Below are positions 50,828-59,793 of a stretch of 61,569 nt of DNA, piece by piece. The position numbers were made by a program, and so were the translations under genes. The stretch is taken from NCBI GenBank assembly GCA_946185535.1, contig CAMHJX010000020.1, positions 1-61,569 on the forward strand. Direction: 5' to 3'. Position 1 is the stretch's first letter; every line of letters starts with the position of its first letter. The notes under the pieces were generated by a model. It was given only the letters and a program-made list of their open reading frames with translations. It was not told where the DNA came from and did no database searches. This DNA is from an uncultured Bacteroidales bacterium. Lineage in GTDB: Bacteria > Bacteroidota > Bacteroidia > Bacteroidales > F082.

Positions 50828-52195
50828 ATGACAACAGAAGAAAACATGGAAGTTTTGGGAGCCCAAAAAGAGGAAACCCAGAACAAGGAAAACAAGAGAC
50901 AAAACGAAAAGAAAGCCCGTCCGGGTTTGAAACTTTTGCTCATCGCTGGGATGTGCGTGGCGTTTCTCATCCCACAACTCCTTTTGAAGAATCTGGTTTC
51001 GGAGCGCAAAAGCACGGAAAGCCTCGCCGAAAACGAGGTCTTCGAGAAATGGGCTGGACCACAAACGGTCACAGGACCCGTGATCAAGGTCTATTATTCT
51101 GAAGAGAAAGACAACAAAAAAGAAACCTACGCCAAGATTGTGTTGCCCGAGCAACTGGGTGTGAAAGGCGATGTGAAGGCCAAACACTTGAAACGCGGCA
51201 TCTACGACTTTACCGTATACGAAACCGGTCTTGACCTTACAGGGCAGTTCAAGTTACCCAACGACTTCGAGAAAATGCAGGATGGACATGAATGGTGTTT
51301 CGAGAAAGCCAAAATCGTTGTTGGCCTGCCCAACCTACGCGGTTTGAGCGATAATGTGACGCTCAATTTTGGTGGAATGACCTATGCCATGGTTGCTGAA
51401 ACGGGTAACTTGAAGGGATTGTCCTGTGAGGTTGACCTTTCGCGGGTTTTGGCGGGCGAAACCGTTGATTTTTCGTTGGTTTTACCTTTCAAAGGGGCAG
51501 GAGATCTTATGTTTGCACCCGTCGGACAGACTACTACTGTCAACTTAACCTCGGATTGTGTGACGCCGAGTTTCACGGGCTATTACCTCCCCGACGAGCG
51601 TCAGGTGACCGACACGGGCTTCCAAGCCGAATGGAAAGTGTTGGCCATCAACCGTGATTATCCACAAGTTCTCAACGATTCTTTTTTTGATAGTTATGAG
51701 TTTAGTAGGTCGGAATTCGAAAATTCGACTTTTGGCGTGGAACTGAAAGTGCCAGTGGAGCAATACCTCCAAACCGATCGCGCTATCAAGTATGCCTTTC
51801 TTATTATCCTCCTCACTTTTGCTGCGGTATTTTTCGTAGAGATGCGCAAGGCCAAGCCTATCCATCCCGTACAATACCTGCTCATCGGCATCGCGCTCAT
51901 TGTGTTCTACACTTTGCTTCTGTCGTTCTCCGAGCATATCAATTTCGGCCTCTCCTACCTCATTGCCTGTGTGATGACCATCGCAATGATTGTGGTATTT
52001 ATGGCTTCAATTACGAAGGACAAAAAGACCGCCTTGGGCATCGGCCTTTTGCTGGCTGTGCTTTATACTTTTGTCTATGTTTTGCTACAGTTGGAGAGCT
52101 ATGCCCTGCTTGTGGGAAGTGTCGGCCTCTTCATTATTTTGGGAATTGCCATGTTTGCGACACAAAAGATTGATTGGTACAAGAAAAAAGACTAA
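50828..52195 (+). CDS. creD: CreD family inner membrane protein
   Basis: A 455-residue CreD family protein. A Lys/Glu-rich cytoplasmic N-terminus is followed by one membrane helix (LKLLLIAGMCVAFLIPQLLL), a large periplasmic domain with ENEVFEKWAGPQTVTGPVIKVYY, and five C-terminal helices (AFLIILLTFAAVFFVEMRKAKPIHPVQYLLIG). In E. coli CreD is linked to the CreBC response and envelope integrity. The start is at ATG 50828, since the upstream frame lies in the operator. It is a separate transcript from, but coregulated with, the membrane protein-regulator pair just upstream. Confidence 0.9.
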   Translation: MTTEENMEVLGAQKEETQNKENKRQNEKKARPGLKLLLIAGMCVAFLIPQLLLKNLVSERKSTESLAENEVFEKWAGPQTVTGPVIKVYYSEEKDNKKETYAKIVLPEQLGVKGDVKAKHLKRGIYDFTVYETGLDLTGQFKLPNDFEKMQDGHEWCFEKAKIVVGLPNLRGLSDNVTLNFGGMTYAMVAETGNLKGLSCEVDLSRVLAGETVDFSLVLPFKGAGDLMFAPVGQTTTVNLTSDCVTPSFTGYYLPDERQVTDTGFQAEWKVLAINRDYPQVLNDSFFDSYEFSRSEFENSTFGVELKVPVEQYLQTDRAIKYAFLIILLTFAAVFFVEMRKAKPIHPVQYLLIGIALIVFYTLLLSFSEHINFGLSYLIACVMTIAMIVVFMASITKDKKTALGIGLLLAVLYTFVYVLLQLESYALLVGSVGLFIILGIAMFATQKIDWYKKKD

Positions 52196-52200
52196 TTTTG
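52193..52200 (+). promoter_or_regulatory. -7 box TAATTTTG, candidate argF promoter
   Basis: TAATTTTG overlaps the creD stop codon. A transcript starting here would have a leader of about 190 bases that contains the structured repeat copy C. Confidence 0.4.
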
Positions 52201-52216
52201 CAGCCGCAAAGGAGTT

Positions 52217-52346
52217 GAGATTCCCCTGCGGGGAATGGAGTAAAAGGTTGTAGTCATAAAGCGGCGGCAAGAGCATGTTGCCAACTCGTAACACCACAAG
52301 CCGCCGCAGTACACAAAAAACAAACTCCATTCCCGAAGGGAAACTC
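52217..52346. repeat. Structured GCGGCGGCAAG repeat element, copy C
   Basis: About 130 bases. The end modules are GAGATTCCCCTGCGGGGAAT and TCCCGAAGGGAAACTC, and the long middle stem pairs GCGGCGGCAAG (from 52261) with ACAAGCCGCCGC (to 52307). The outer parts TGGAGT and ACTCCA also pair, giving a three-stem fold. It is the most complete copy and lies in the argF leader. Confidence 0.75.
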
Positions 52347-52398
52347 AATTTTGAATCTTTGAATCTTTAAATCCTTAAATCTTTAAATAAACAAAAAC

Positions 52399-53400
52399 AT
52401 GGCATTTAACCTCAGAAACAGAAACTTCCTGAAGTTGTTGGACTTCACTCCGGAAGAGATTAAGTTCTTACTGAAACTTGCTGCCGACCTCAAGGCCGCC
52501 AAGTATGCAGGCACCGAACAACCCAAACTGACGGGCAAGAACATTGCCCTCATCTTCGAAAAGACCTCAACCCGCACCCGCTGCGCTTTCGAGGTTGGCG
52601 CCAAGGACCAAGGTGCTCATGTCACCTATCTCGGCCCTACTGGCTCACAGATTGGCATCAAGGAATCGATGGCTGACACCGCCCGCGTGCTGGGTCGCAT
52701 GTTCGACGGCATCGAGTATCGTGGCTTCGACCAGGCCACTGTCGAGGAACTGGCCAAATATGCCGGCGTACCCGTGTGGAACGGTCTTACCGCCGAAGCT
52801 CACCCCACTCAGATTCTGGCTGACTTCCTCACCATTCAGGAGCATACCGATAAGCCCCTCAACCAGGTGAAGTTCGCTTATATCGGCGATGCCCGTTACA
52901 ATATGGGCAACAGCTTGATGGTCGGTGGTGTGAAGATGGGTATGGACATCCGCATTATCGCCCCCAAGAAACTGCAGCCTGCCAAAGATCTTGTCAAGAA
53001 GTGCCAGGAAATCGCCAAGGAAACCGGTGCCAAGCTTACCGTCACCGACGATGTGGAGAAGGGCGTGAAGGGTCTTGACTTCATCTACACCGACATCTGG
53101 GTGTCGATGGGCGAGCCCGACAACGTGTGGAAAGAGCGCATCGATATGCTGATGCCCTACCAGGTCAATGCAGAACTGATGAAAAAGACAGGCAACCCCA
53201 AGTGCAAGTTTATGCACTGCCTTCCTTCGTATCACAATCTGGAGACCAAGGCCGGCCGCGACGTTTATGAGAAGTTCGGCTTGAACGGTATCGAGGTCAC
53301 CGAGGACGTATTCGAAAGCGAGAACAGCATCGTCTTCGACGAAGCCGAGAACCGCATGCACACCATCAAGGCCGTTATGGTGGCCACGTTGGGTGACTAA
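52399..53400 (+). CDS. argF: Ornithine carbamoyltransferase
   Basis: A 333-residue OTCase that makes citrulline from ornithine and carbamoyl phosphate. The carbamoyl-phosphate loop STRTR is at 57-61, HPTQ at 135-138 and the ornithine-site loop HCLP at 273-276. The order and length match canonical OTCase and not the acetylornithine-specific enzyme of some Bacteroidota. A strong symmetric terminator follows. No other arg genes are nearby. Confidence 0.93.
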   Translation: MAFNLRNRNFLKLLDFTPEEIKFLLKLAADLKAAKYAGTEQPKLTGKNIALIFEKTSTRTRCAFEVGAKDQGAHVTYLGPTGSQIGIKESMADTARVLGRMFDGIEYRGFDQATVEELAKYAGVPVWNGLTAEAHPTQILADFLTIQEHTDKPLNQVKFAYIGDARYNMGNSLMVGGVKMGMDIRIIAPKKLQPAKDLVKKCQEIAKETGAKLTVTDDVEKGVKGLDFIYTDIWVSMGEPDNVWKERIDMLMPYQVNAELMKKTGNPKCKFMHCLPSYHNLETKAGRDVYEKFGLNGIEVTEDVFESENSIVFDEAENRMHTIKAVMVATLGD

Positions 53401-53419
53401 TCACAGTCCAAGTGCATCA

Positions 53420-53457
53420 AACCAAAAAAGGGAACCCGCGGGTTCCCTTTTTTGGTT
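53420..53457. terminator. Strong symmetric terminator between argF and the T9SS gene
   Basis: AACCAAAAAAGGGAACCC pairs perfectly with GGGTTCCCTTTTTTGGTT around a two-base loop core, with A-tracts and T-tracts on both sides. It is a bidirectional rho-independent terminator for the convergent argF and 53475 genes. Confidence 0.92.
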
Positions 53458-53474
53458 GAATGACTTCAACATCA

Positions 53475-55829
53475 TCAATGATTCACGACCACGCGTTGGT
53501 TGCTGACCGTGCCGTCGCTTTGGCGGATGTTGAAGAAATAGGTGCCTTCGCTGTATTGGCTCAAGTTCACATTGAGCATCATGCTGTTAGCAGGGATAGT
53601 CTCCACCAAAACACCCATCATATTGTAAACCATCACGCTCTCAATACCTTTGGCTGACTCAATGCGCACTTGGTCGTTGGCGGGGTTAGGATAGATCTTG
53701 GTCATCGCTGAAATCTCGGAGATGCTCAGCAGTTCACCGTCAACGGTCACATAGTAGACCACTTCTCCATCACTGGATTCAACCTTAACGGCAGTTTCTG
53801 CCACACTTCTGCCAACAGCCGCATTGGGGCTGATGTTGAAGTGGAACTCTTCTCCTTCCTCAATAACTACAGGAAGCTCGGTTGCAGGTTCAATGATCAA
53901 ATATTGGTCGTCCGTAGGATTGAATTCGGTGATGGCTGTAATCTCAATACGATTATGCGAGGCGTAATTGCCATTGGTCACAAAGACATCGGCTTCAGGT
54001 TCATCGACGGTCAAATCAATATAGGGCGAGCCAGGGATATACAATCCCATGTCTTGCAGGTTTTCCGTAACAACGGCCACAACTTTGACAGAAGTTTTTT
54101 CTTCGGGATACAATGCGACCACACCAACCACATAGAACATGTCGGGATCGCCTTCAAACGCATACTCGGTTTCAGTGATGCTTTCGGCCACCAATTCATT
54201 GTTGACATACACATCATATCCGATAGGATTGCCATTGGCAGGGGCATTCCAAGTAGCCTCAAACATACCTCTAGGAGCAGCGGCTTCAGTCAATGTCAAA
54301 TTCTCAACAGGATAAGGGTGCACATCGGTGTACTCGTAGGCATAACGGCTATTGAAGATCTCTTGTGTGTTGTAGTTCTGCACCCAGATGGAGACTTCAA
54401 GGTCGCTCATTTCCTCAACATGGGTTCCCGACATGTCTTGCGTGAATTCCAGATGTTGAAGTTCGCCAGAAACGAAGTCAATCGTTGTGCCTTCCGCATT
54501 AGGCAACATCTTCATGAAAATGTGGTGGAACACTGTTTCGCCGTTGCTTCCCACATTGCCGTGGGTTTCCTTCTCGTTCACAGAGATGTAAACACGGGCA
54601 TTGGCGTCAATGTAAGGCATAATGTCGGCCAATACCGTAATGGTGTTGCCTTCAACCGAGAACGAGCCTTTGATATCCATAAAGGCTGTGATTTCTGCAT
54701 GTTGGTTGAATTGGTTCTGTACATTGTTGAAGTTCAACGACTCTGAATCAAGGAAAGCCATAGGAACAGCATTCACGCCATAGTAGTCACGACGCACGCC
54801 GCCTTCTGCAGTGTAGTACGGGTCACCGTTTCCAGGCCAGTTCATCTGATATTTGGTGTAGGTATAACGACCATCGTTGTTGTTGCAGAAATTGTGCATC
54901 AGAGTGTTGGGTTGCACGCACGGACCGCAGGTCGATGACGAGAAGTGTTCAATCATAGGCTTGCGTTCGGCAGAGCTAACGGCCACGCTAACGGTTTTCG
55001 AGATCATATTGTTGCTCGGGTCATCATCGGCTTGGCCATTGACCAAGTTGATACTATAATTGACGTTGTAGCTTCCGGGAATCAACAGGGTGGGGGTCGT
55101 GAAATTCAAGGTCGCGGTGCCGAGTGAGGCAACATTGACCGTAAAGGTTTCGGTGACAGGCTCCATGCCTTCCACTTCGTAGGTGGCTTCAACAGAAGTA
55201 ACGGTGGTGGTACCATAGCTGAAGACCGTCATGCCGAATGAAGTCTCGCCGCTACTGATGAAGCTAGGAAGCGTAGCAGCTGAAACGCCGAGGTCAAGAT
55301 TTTCAAGCGTGAAGATCACGATGTCGTCGAAGAACCAGTCGTTAATGTTGTAGCTGCTGCCGTTGAAGAAGATGCAGAACTGCACACTAGCTTGACCCAT
55401 ATCGGGAGTGTTGATTTCCTGTGAAACAGAATAGCTGTTGCTGGCGCTGTAGCCTTGGCTCCAACCTTGGTTCCAAGTGGTACCACCATCAGATGACGTA
55501 GCCACACCGATGGTGTTACTGCCCGAGTAATTGTCAAGTGCATGCTTAAATGAGAACACGACACTGCTGATACCGGTCAAATCGATGGCAGGAGAGACGA
55601 GTCGCGTCATGCCATTGAATTGGGGACTCCAGGTAAGGTGCATTTCATTGGGAGTGCCGCCTGCATTGGCAGTGGCCGACACTGACCAGTTGTTCGGTTG
55701 TCCGTTGATGGACCATCCAGCAGGCATGGTTGAGCCGTCAAAAGATTCTTGCAGCAAAACAGCGCGGTTTTGTGCCATCATTGCCATTGCAAACAGCATA
55801 GCAAAGGCAAAAAGTAAGGTTTTCTTCAT
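53475..55829 (-). CDS. T9SS-sorted surface protein with Omp28-like domain
   Basis: A 784-residue secreted protein. After a signal peptide (MKKTLLFAFAMLFAMAMMA) comes a jelly-roll domain of the choice-of-anchor type (QESFDGSTMPAGWSINGQ), a CARDB-like beta domain, and from about residue 290 an Omp28-like thioredoxin-fold part with EHFSSSTCGPCVQPN (a CxxC pair, C-G-P-C). A fibronectin-like part (APRGMFEATWNAP) and a T9SS domain (YPNPANDQVRIESAKG to VSNQRVVVNH) end the protein. The CGPC pair suggests a redox or metal role at the cell surface, but this is inferred. The promoter is at 55877. Confidence 0.87.
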   Translation of the reverse strand: MKKTLLFAFAMLFAMAMMAQNRAVLLQESFDGSTMPAGWSINGQPNNWSVSATANAGGTPNEMHLTWSPQFNGMTRLVSPAIDLTGISSVVFSFKHALDNYSGSNTIGVATSSDGGTTWNQGWSQGYSASNSYSVSQEINTPDMGQASVQFCIFFNGSSYNINDWFFDDIVIFTLENLDLGVSAATLPSFISSGETSFGMTVFSYGTTTVTSVEATYEVEGMEPVTETFTVNVASLGTATLNFTTPTLLIPGSYNVNYSINLVNGQADDDPSNNMISKTVSVAVSSAERKPMIEHFSSSTCGPCVQPNTLMHNFCNNNDGRYTYTKYQMNWPGNGDPYYTAEGGVRRDYYGVNAVPMAFLDSESLNFNNVQNQFNQHAEITAFMDIKGSFSVEGNTITVLADIMPYIDANARVYISVNEKETHGNVGSNGETVFHHIFMKMLPNAEGTTIDFVSGELQHLEFTQDMSGTHVEEMSDLEVSIWVQNYNTQEIFNSRYAYEYTDVHPYPVENLTLTEAAAPRGMFEATWNAPANGNPIGYDVYVNNELVAESITETEYAFEGDPDMFYVVGVVALYPEEKTSVKVVAVVTENLQDMGLYIPGSPYIDLTVDEPEADVFVTNGNYASHNRIEITAITEFNPTDDQYLIIEPATELPVVIEEGEEFHFNISPNAAVGRSVAETAVKVESSDGEVVYYVTVDGELLSISEISAMTKIYPNPANDQVRIESAKGIESVMVYNMMGVLVETIPANSMMLNVNLSQYSEGTYFFNIRQSDGTVSNQRVVVNH

Positions 55830-55876
55830 AGTGTTAAAATTTTAATGTTTAGATAATTAGATTAGATTTTACGATG

Positions 55877-55884
55877 CAAAAATA
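55877..55884 (-). promoter_or_regulatory. -7 box TATTTTTG for the Omp28-like gene
   Basis: TATTTTTG on the minus strand, 47 bases before the start at 55829. Confidence 0.5.
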
Positions 55885-55931
55885 AGAACTATTTTGGATA
55901 ATATACCATTAATTAGGTGAAAAATACCTAA

Positions 55932-56867
55932 TCAAACTAACATCAGAATTCCATAAACCAATACCAGCAAAAAACTATGCTTCACTTGCCGCCCCAAAAA
56001 CGGGTCAAGTTGCTCGGGTTTTGTCGTTTTGATGGCAATGAGGTCCTTCAAAAAGAAAAGAAACAACACCACAAACAGGTAGGAATACCAGGCGGCATGG
56101 TGCAAAACGAGATAAACAGCGAGGCAGACGAAAGCCCCTACGATGAGCAGGCAATGGTAAATAAAAGCCTTTTTCAGGCCTAACTTCACCACGAGGCTGT
56201 TCTTGCCCGAGACCTTGTCGTTCTCATAGTCGCGCATGTTGTTGATGTTGAGCACGGCATTGGAGAGAAAGCCCATGGCCGTTGCCGGAAGCAAGACGCT
56301 GAAATCGAACCAAGGAGCGGACAAATAATAGGTACCTGCCACGGCCGCCCAACCGAAGAATAGGAAGCAGAACAGGTCGCCCAGGCCGCGATAGCCATAA
56401 GGACGTTTGCCCAAGGTATAAAGCAAGGCTGCCAAAATAGCCCCTATGCCAAGGGCAATAAAGAACGACAGCACAAACAAAAAGCGATAATGAGGCACCA
56501 CAGCTACTTGGGCAACGTAATACACAAAAAGCAACAAGAAACCAGACAACAAGCATAATCCACTCACTATGACTAACGCCCATTTCATTTCCTTCTCCGT
56601 GATGGCACCACTCTGCATCTCCCGCTGGGGACCAACGCGCTTCGCGTTGTCTGTGCCTTTCTTGAAGTCGCCGTAGTCGTTGGCGAGGTTAGAGAGAATT
56701 TGAAGCAACACGGCTGTGATAGCAGCGAAAAGGATGGGAAAAGGATAAAAGAACTCCCCGTTGATGGCCAGGCGAGCTGCCAAAAAACCTCCTAGTAGCA
56801 CCCCTGAAAAAGAGAGCAGCACCGTCCTCGGACGGGCTGCTTTTATCCATGTCTTAAACTTTGCCAT
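55932..56867 (-). CDS. menA: 1,4-dihydroxy-2-naphthoate polyprenyltransferase
   Basis: A 311-residue UbiA-superfamily membrane enzyme that attaches the polyprenyl tail in menaquinone synthesis. The two Asp-rich motifs are NDYGDFKKGTDN (first) and NNMRDYENDKVSGK (second), with about nine membrane helices. The first-motif context GTDNAKRVGPQREMQSGAI is typical of MenA. The start is MAKFKTWIKAARPRT. Other men genes are not in the window. A GxxExxY cassette lies just upstream. Confidence 0.93.
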   Translation of the reverse strand: MAKFKTWIKAARPRTVLLSFSGVLLGGFLAARLAINGEFFYPFPILFAAITAVLLQILSNLANDYGDFKKGTDNAKRVGPQREMQSGAITEKEMKWALVIVSGLCLLSGFLLLFVYYVAQVAVVPHYRFLFVLSFFIALGIGAILAALLYTLGKRPYGYRGLGDLFCFLFFGWAAVAGTYYLSAPWFDFSVLLPATAMGFLSNAVLNINNMRDYENDKVSGKNSLVVKLGLKKAFIYHCLLIVGAFVCLAVYLVLHHAAWYSYLFVVLFLFFLKDLIAIKTTKPEQLDPFLGRQVKHSFLLVLVYGILMLV

Positions 56868-56879
56868 AGTTGTTTATTT

Positions 56880-56907
56880 CACAAAACCTACAAAACTCAC
56901 AAAACCG
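56880..56907. repeat. Inverted repeat, left of GxxExxY copy 2
   Basis: CACAAAACCTACAAAACTCA followed by CAAAACCG is the reverse complement, with a few changes, of the stretch at 57492-57520 (AGTTTTGAAGGTTTTGTCGG, then TTTTGTGAC). The two flank the GxxExxY gene. Confidence 0.65.
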
Positions 56908-56921
56908 CTTTTATTAGACAA

Positions 56922-56967
56922 GGAAAGCAGCCAACCGGCATGCTTTCCTACGCATCCTTACGGATGC
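56922..56967. terminator. Two hairpins after GxxExxY copy 2
   Basis: GGAAAGCA (56922-56929) pairs with TGCTTTCC (56941-56948), and GCATCC pairs with GGATGC at 56952-56967. They lie 11 bases after the stop of the minus-strand GxxExxY gene and may end it, although no strong T-tract follows. Confidence 0.45.
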
Positions 56968-56977
56968 CTCTTGGGTT

Positions 56978-57412
56978 TTAACTGTATTTTCTGATGGGGA
57001 AGCCATCGGAGGCGTATACTTCATTGCTTTCTGAATCAAAGAAATAGCGTTCAATTTCGGCAAATCTTGGGTAGAAGTTCACCAAAATACCTACTGAAGC
57101 CTTCATCAGTCTCATATAGTTGAACAACTGAGCCTTATGTTCATTGCTTAAACTTTCAACAGACTTCAACTCAACAATAATGTCATCGTTTACCAAGAAA
57201 TCCAACCGATATGTAGATTCCATTTCCTTGCCGTGATACAAGGGATGAAACGTCAATTCTTTCTGAAAAGGGATATTTCTTTCCGACAACTCCAGTTGAA
57301 GTCCTTCTTGATAGACTTTTTCATTCAGTCCAGGCCCAAGTTCCTTATGGACTTCGTGAATCGCCCCTATCGTATCATAAGCATAAGCCTTTAGTGCTTC
57401 AACATCTATCAT
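56978..57412 (-). CDS. GxxExxY protein (PDDEXK_3 family), copy 2
   Basis: A 144-residue GxxExxY protein with IGAIHEVHKELGPGLNEKVYQEG and the nuclease-like core YRLDFLVNDDIIVELKSV (D and ExK). It is a diverged paralogue of the gene at 28823, not a recent duplicate. It lies between menA and the DEAD-box gene, with an inverted repeat (56880-56907 and 57492-57520) on its two sides and a hairpin (57448-57475) before its start. The function of the family is unknown; the repeats suggest a small mobile cassette. Confidence 0.8.
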   Translation of the reverse strand: MIDVEALKAYAYDTIGAIHEVHKELGPGLNEKVYQEGLQLELSERNIPFQKELTFHPLYHGKEMESTYRLDFLVNDDIIVELKSVESLSNEHKAQLFNYMRLMKASVGILVNFYPRFAEIERYFFDSESNEVYASDGFPIRKYS

Positions 57413-57447
57413 ATCAATTGAGTTTTAAGCCCGATTTAGTCGGGGTG

Positions 57448-57475
57448 GCAACGGCAAGCGGTTGCGAGCCGTTGC
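57448..57475. repeat. Hairpin upstream of GxxExxY copy 2
   Basis: GCAACGGC (57448-57455) pairs with GCCGTTGC (57468-57475) around AAGCGGTTGCGA. It sits 36 bases before the GxxExxY start, inside the flanking repeat, and could be the DEAD-box gene's terminator or part of the cassette. Confidence 0.45.
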
Positions 57476-57491
57476 ATGTTCCCATGACTAT

Positions 57492-57520
57492 AGTTTTGAA
57501 GGTTTTGTCGGTTTTGTGAC
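57492..57520. repeat. Inverted repeat, right of GxxExxY copy 2
   Basis: Partner of 56880-56907. It begins 80 bases after the GxxExxY start and ends 8 bases before the helicase stop codon. Confidence 0.65.
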
Positions 57521-57527
57521 AAAAAAA

Positions 57528-59663
57528 TCATCTCCGACGTCCTCCTCCACGGCGGCGAGGCGAGTAATAATCGTTGTCATCATAACGGCTGGCACCACGG
57601 CGACCACGGCCTGAGTCTCTCGATGAAGACCTTGATGAACCGCCTCTCGAAGAGCCTCCTCTTGAGCTACCACCTCTCGATGAGCTGCTCTTTGAATAAC
57701 TACCGCTGCTCTTCTTAGCCCCAAAGCCACGCTCAGCGTTGCGCTGCTTGCGGCTCGGACGGTCATCATCGTCGATGAAGACCTCGATGTCGTCCAAATG
57801 TTCCCTCCAGTCAGGGTCGAGCCACTCACGGCCATCGCGCGAACGCTCCGACTTGTAGTAAGTCCTGTCGTCGTCGAAGTCCTTCTTTTTCTTCTTCGAT
57901 TTCTTCTCGAAGAAGTCGTCATCATGACGGTCGCGTTTTTCGCGACGGTCGTCACGGAACTCATCGCGATCGTGGCGTTCCTTGCGTTCCTTTTTCTCGC
58001 CGAAGTCTTTTTTCTCGCTGCTCTTCTTGCGCTCAGGCTGGTCTTTGGCCACCTCCACCACGATGCCGCGCGGGTTGTTGTGCGGGTCGGCGAAGCAGTC
58101 GAGAATCATCGGAACGAAGCTCTCTTCCACGTCGACGTAGGAATAGTCGCCATAGAGGTCGATGCGGCCAATTGGGATGTTCTTCGAACGGGTGACATCA
58201 TTAATTTTGCCGATGATCTTCTGCGGCAGGATGTGATCGTTCTTACCCATGCCGAAGTAAAGGCGCATCATGGTCTCGTCGCGGTGCTCACGCTCTTTCT
58301 TGAGTTCCTTGCGGTCTTTCTTCTCATCTTTTTCGTTGACGTTGAGGTCAACAGCGTCTTTGTAGTAATCCAAGAAACGGTTGAAGTTGAGCGCGACCAT
58401 GCGGGTGATGAGTTCCTCGCGGCTCATCCAGTCCAACTTGCGGAACACGACGGGCAGGTAATCATCAATCTCCTCACGATTGATGTCGACATGCTCGATG
58501 CGGTCGATGTGGTTGAAGAGCTGCTTCTCGCACACTTCCTTACCGGTCGGAATCATGGCCTTTTCGAAAGGTCTGCCCACAATCTTCTCAATCCTCTTGA
58601 TCTTGCTCTTTTCGCGCAAGTTGATGAGGCTGAGGCAGAGACCGCGCTTGTCGGCGCGACCTGTACGTCCGCTGCGATGCACGTAGGTCTCGATGTCGTC
58701 GGGCAGGTTATAGTTGATGATGTGGGTCAGTTCCTTCACGTCGATGCCACGGGCGGCTACGTCGGTAGCCACCAGCAGCTGCAGGCTGCGCTTGCGGAAG
58801 TGGTCCATCACATTGTCGCGCATGCCTTGCGAGAGGTCGCCATGCAATGCGGCGGCGTTGTAGCCGTCTTGGATGAGGTTGTCGGCAATCTCTTGGGTCT
58901 CCAGCTTGGTGCGGCAGAAGATGATGCCATAGATGGACGGCGTGTAGTCGATGATGCGCTTCAGCACCGAATAACGGTCCTTGGCGGCCATCATGTAGTA
59001 GATGTGGTCGACGTTGGCGGTGCCGCTGTTGCGTTCGCCCACGGCCACCTTCACGGGGTTGGTCATGTACTTGTTGAGGATGGCCTCCACCTCCTTCGGC
59101 ATGGTGGCCGAGAAGAGCATGGTGTGGCGGCCTTCCTTAGGCATGTACTCGAGGATGTCGTCGACTTCCTCTTGGAAGCCCATGTTGAGCATCTCGTCGG
59201 CCTCGTCGAGGATCATCGTCTTCACGTTGCTGAAGTCGACGCGGTTGCGGCGGATCATATCGCGCAGACGGCCGGGCGTAGCCACGATAATCTGCGGTTT
59301 CTTGGCTAAGTCTTTGAACTGAAGTTCGATGCTGGCGCCGCCATAGACGGGCACAATCAGGATTTCTGGAATGTACTTGGCATAGTTGCGCAAGTCGCGG
59401 GTGATCTGCATGCAAAGCTCACGTGTCGGACAAAGGATCAACGCCTGGACGCAACGTTGCTCGGCATCGATTTTGTTCAACAGGGGCAAGCCGAATGCGG
59501 CAGTCTTACCCGTTCCCGTCTGTGCAAGGCCCACAAAGTCAACATCTTTCTCCAGGAGCACAGGAATGGTCTTTTCCTGGATGGGCATAGGATTCTCGAA
59601 CCCCAGCTCCTTAATAGCCCTCAGCAGAGCGGGATTCAATCCAAAATCTGTAAATTGTGACAT
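57528..59663 (-). CDS. DEAD-box RNA helicase, DeaD/CsdA-like
   Basis: A 711-residue ATP-dependent RNA helicase. The core has AQTGTGKT (47-54), PTREL, TPGR, DEAD (153-156), SAT and HRSGRTGR. A DbpA-type RNA-binding domain (YFGMGKNDHILPQKIIGKIND) starts near residue 465. The C-terminal 150 residues are highly charged and end in SRGG/RGG-type repeats (GGSSRGGSSRGGSSR) suited to RNA binding. It helps unfold rRNA and mRNA, often under cold stress. The promoter is at 59695. Confidence 0.95.
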   Translation of the reverse strand: MSQFTDFGLNPALLRAIKELGFENPMPIQEKTIPVLLEKDVDFVGLAQTGTGKTAAFGLPLLNKIDAEQRCVQALILCPTRELCMQITRDLRNYAKYIPEILIVPVYGGASIELQFKDLAKKPQIIVATPGRLRDMIRRNRVDFSNVKTMILDEADEMLNMGFQEEVDDILEYMPKEGRHTMLFSATMPKEVEAILNKYMTNPVKVAVGERNSGTANVDHIYYMMAAKDRYSVLKRIIDYTPSIYGIIFCRTKLETQEIADNLIQDGYNAAALHGDLSQGMRDNVMDHFRKRSLQLLVATDVAARGIDVKELTHIINYNLPDDIETYVHRSGRTGRADKRGLCLSLINLREKSKIKRIEKIVGRPFEKAMIPTGKEVCEKQLFNHIDRIEHVDINREEIDDYLPVVFRKLDWMSREELITRMVALNFNRFLDYYKDAVDLNVNEKDEKKDRKELKKEREHRDETMMRLYFGMGKNDHILPQKIIGKINDVTRSKNIPIGRIDLYGDYSYVDVEESFVPMILDCFADPHNNPRGIVVEVAKDQPERKKSSEKKDFGEKKERKERHDRDEFRDDRREKRDRHDDDFFEKKSKKKKKDFDDDRTYYKSERSRDGREWLDPDWREHLDDIEVFIDDDDRPSRKQRNAERGFGAKKSSGSYSKSSSSRGGSSRGGSSRGGSSRSSSRDSGRGRRGASRYDDNDYYSPRRRGGGRRR

Positions 59664-59694
59664 GAAATATGATTAAGGTGTTTAAATGAGGCTG

Positions 59695-59702
59695 CAAAAG
59701 TA
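59695..59702 (-). promoter_or_regulatory. -7 box TACTTTTG for the DEAD-box helicase
   Basis: TACTTTTG on the minus strand, 31 bases before the start at 59663. Confidence 0.55.
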
Positions 59703-59775
59703 GTAATTATTAACGAATTAAGCCGTATCCGACTACAATTTTGCCGAAAAAAAGCGGTTTTATGCCATTTTTGCG

Positions 59776-59783
59776 TACATTTG
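59776..59783 (+). promoter_or_regulatory. -7 box TACATTTG for the serine hydrolase
   Basis: TACATTTG on the plus strand, 10 bases before the ATG at 59794, so the leader is very short. Confidence 0.45.
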
Positions 59784-59793
59784 CCCCTCGAAA

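Noticed and set aside
57798-59309. Long open frame on the plus strand (503 codons)
   Set aside because: It is antisense to the DEAD-box helicase and is made of low-complexity Val/His/Leu stretches.
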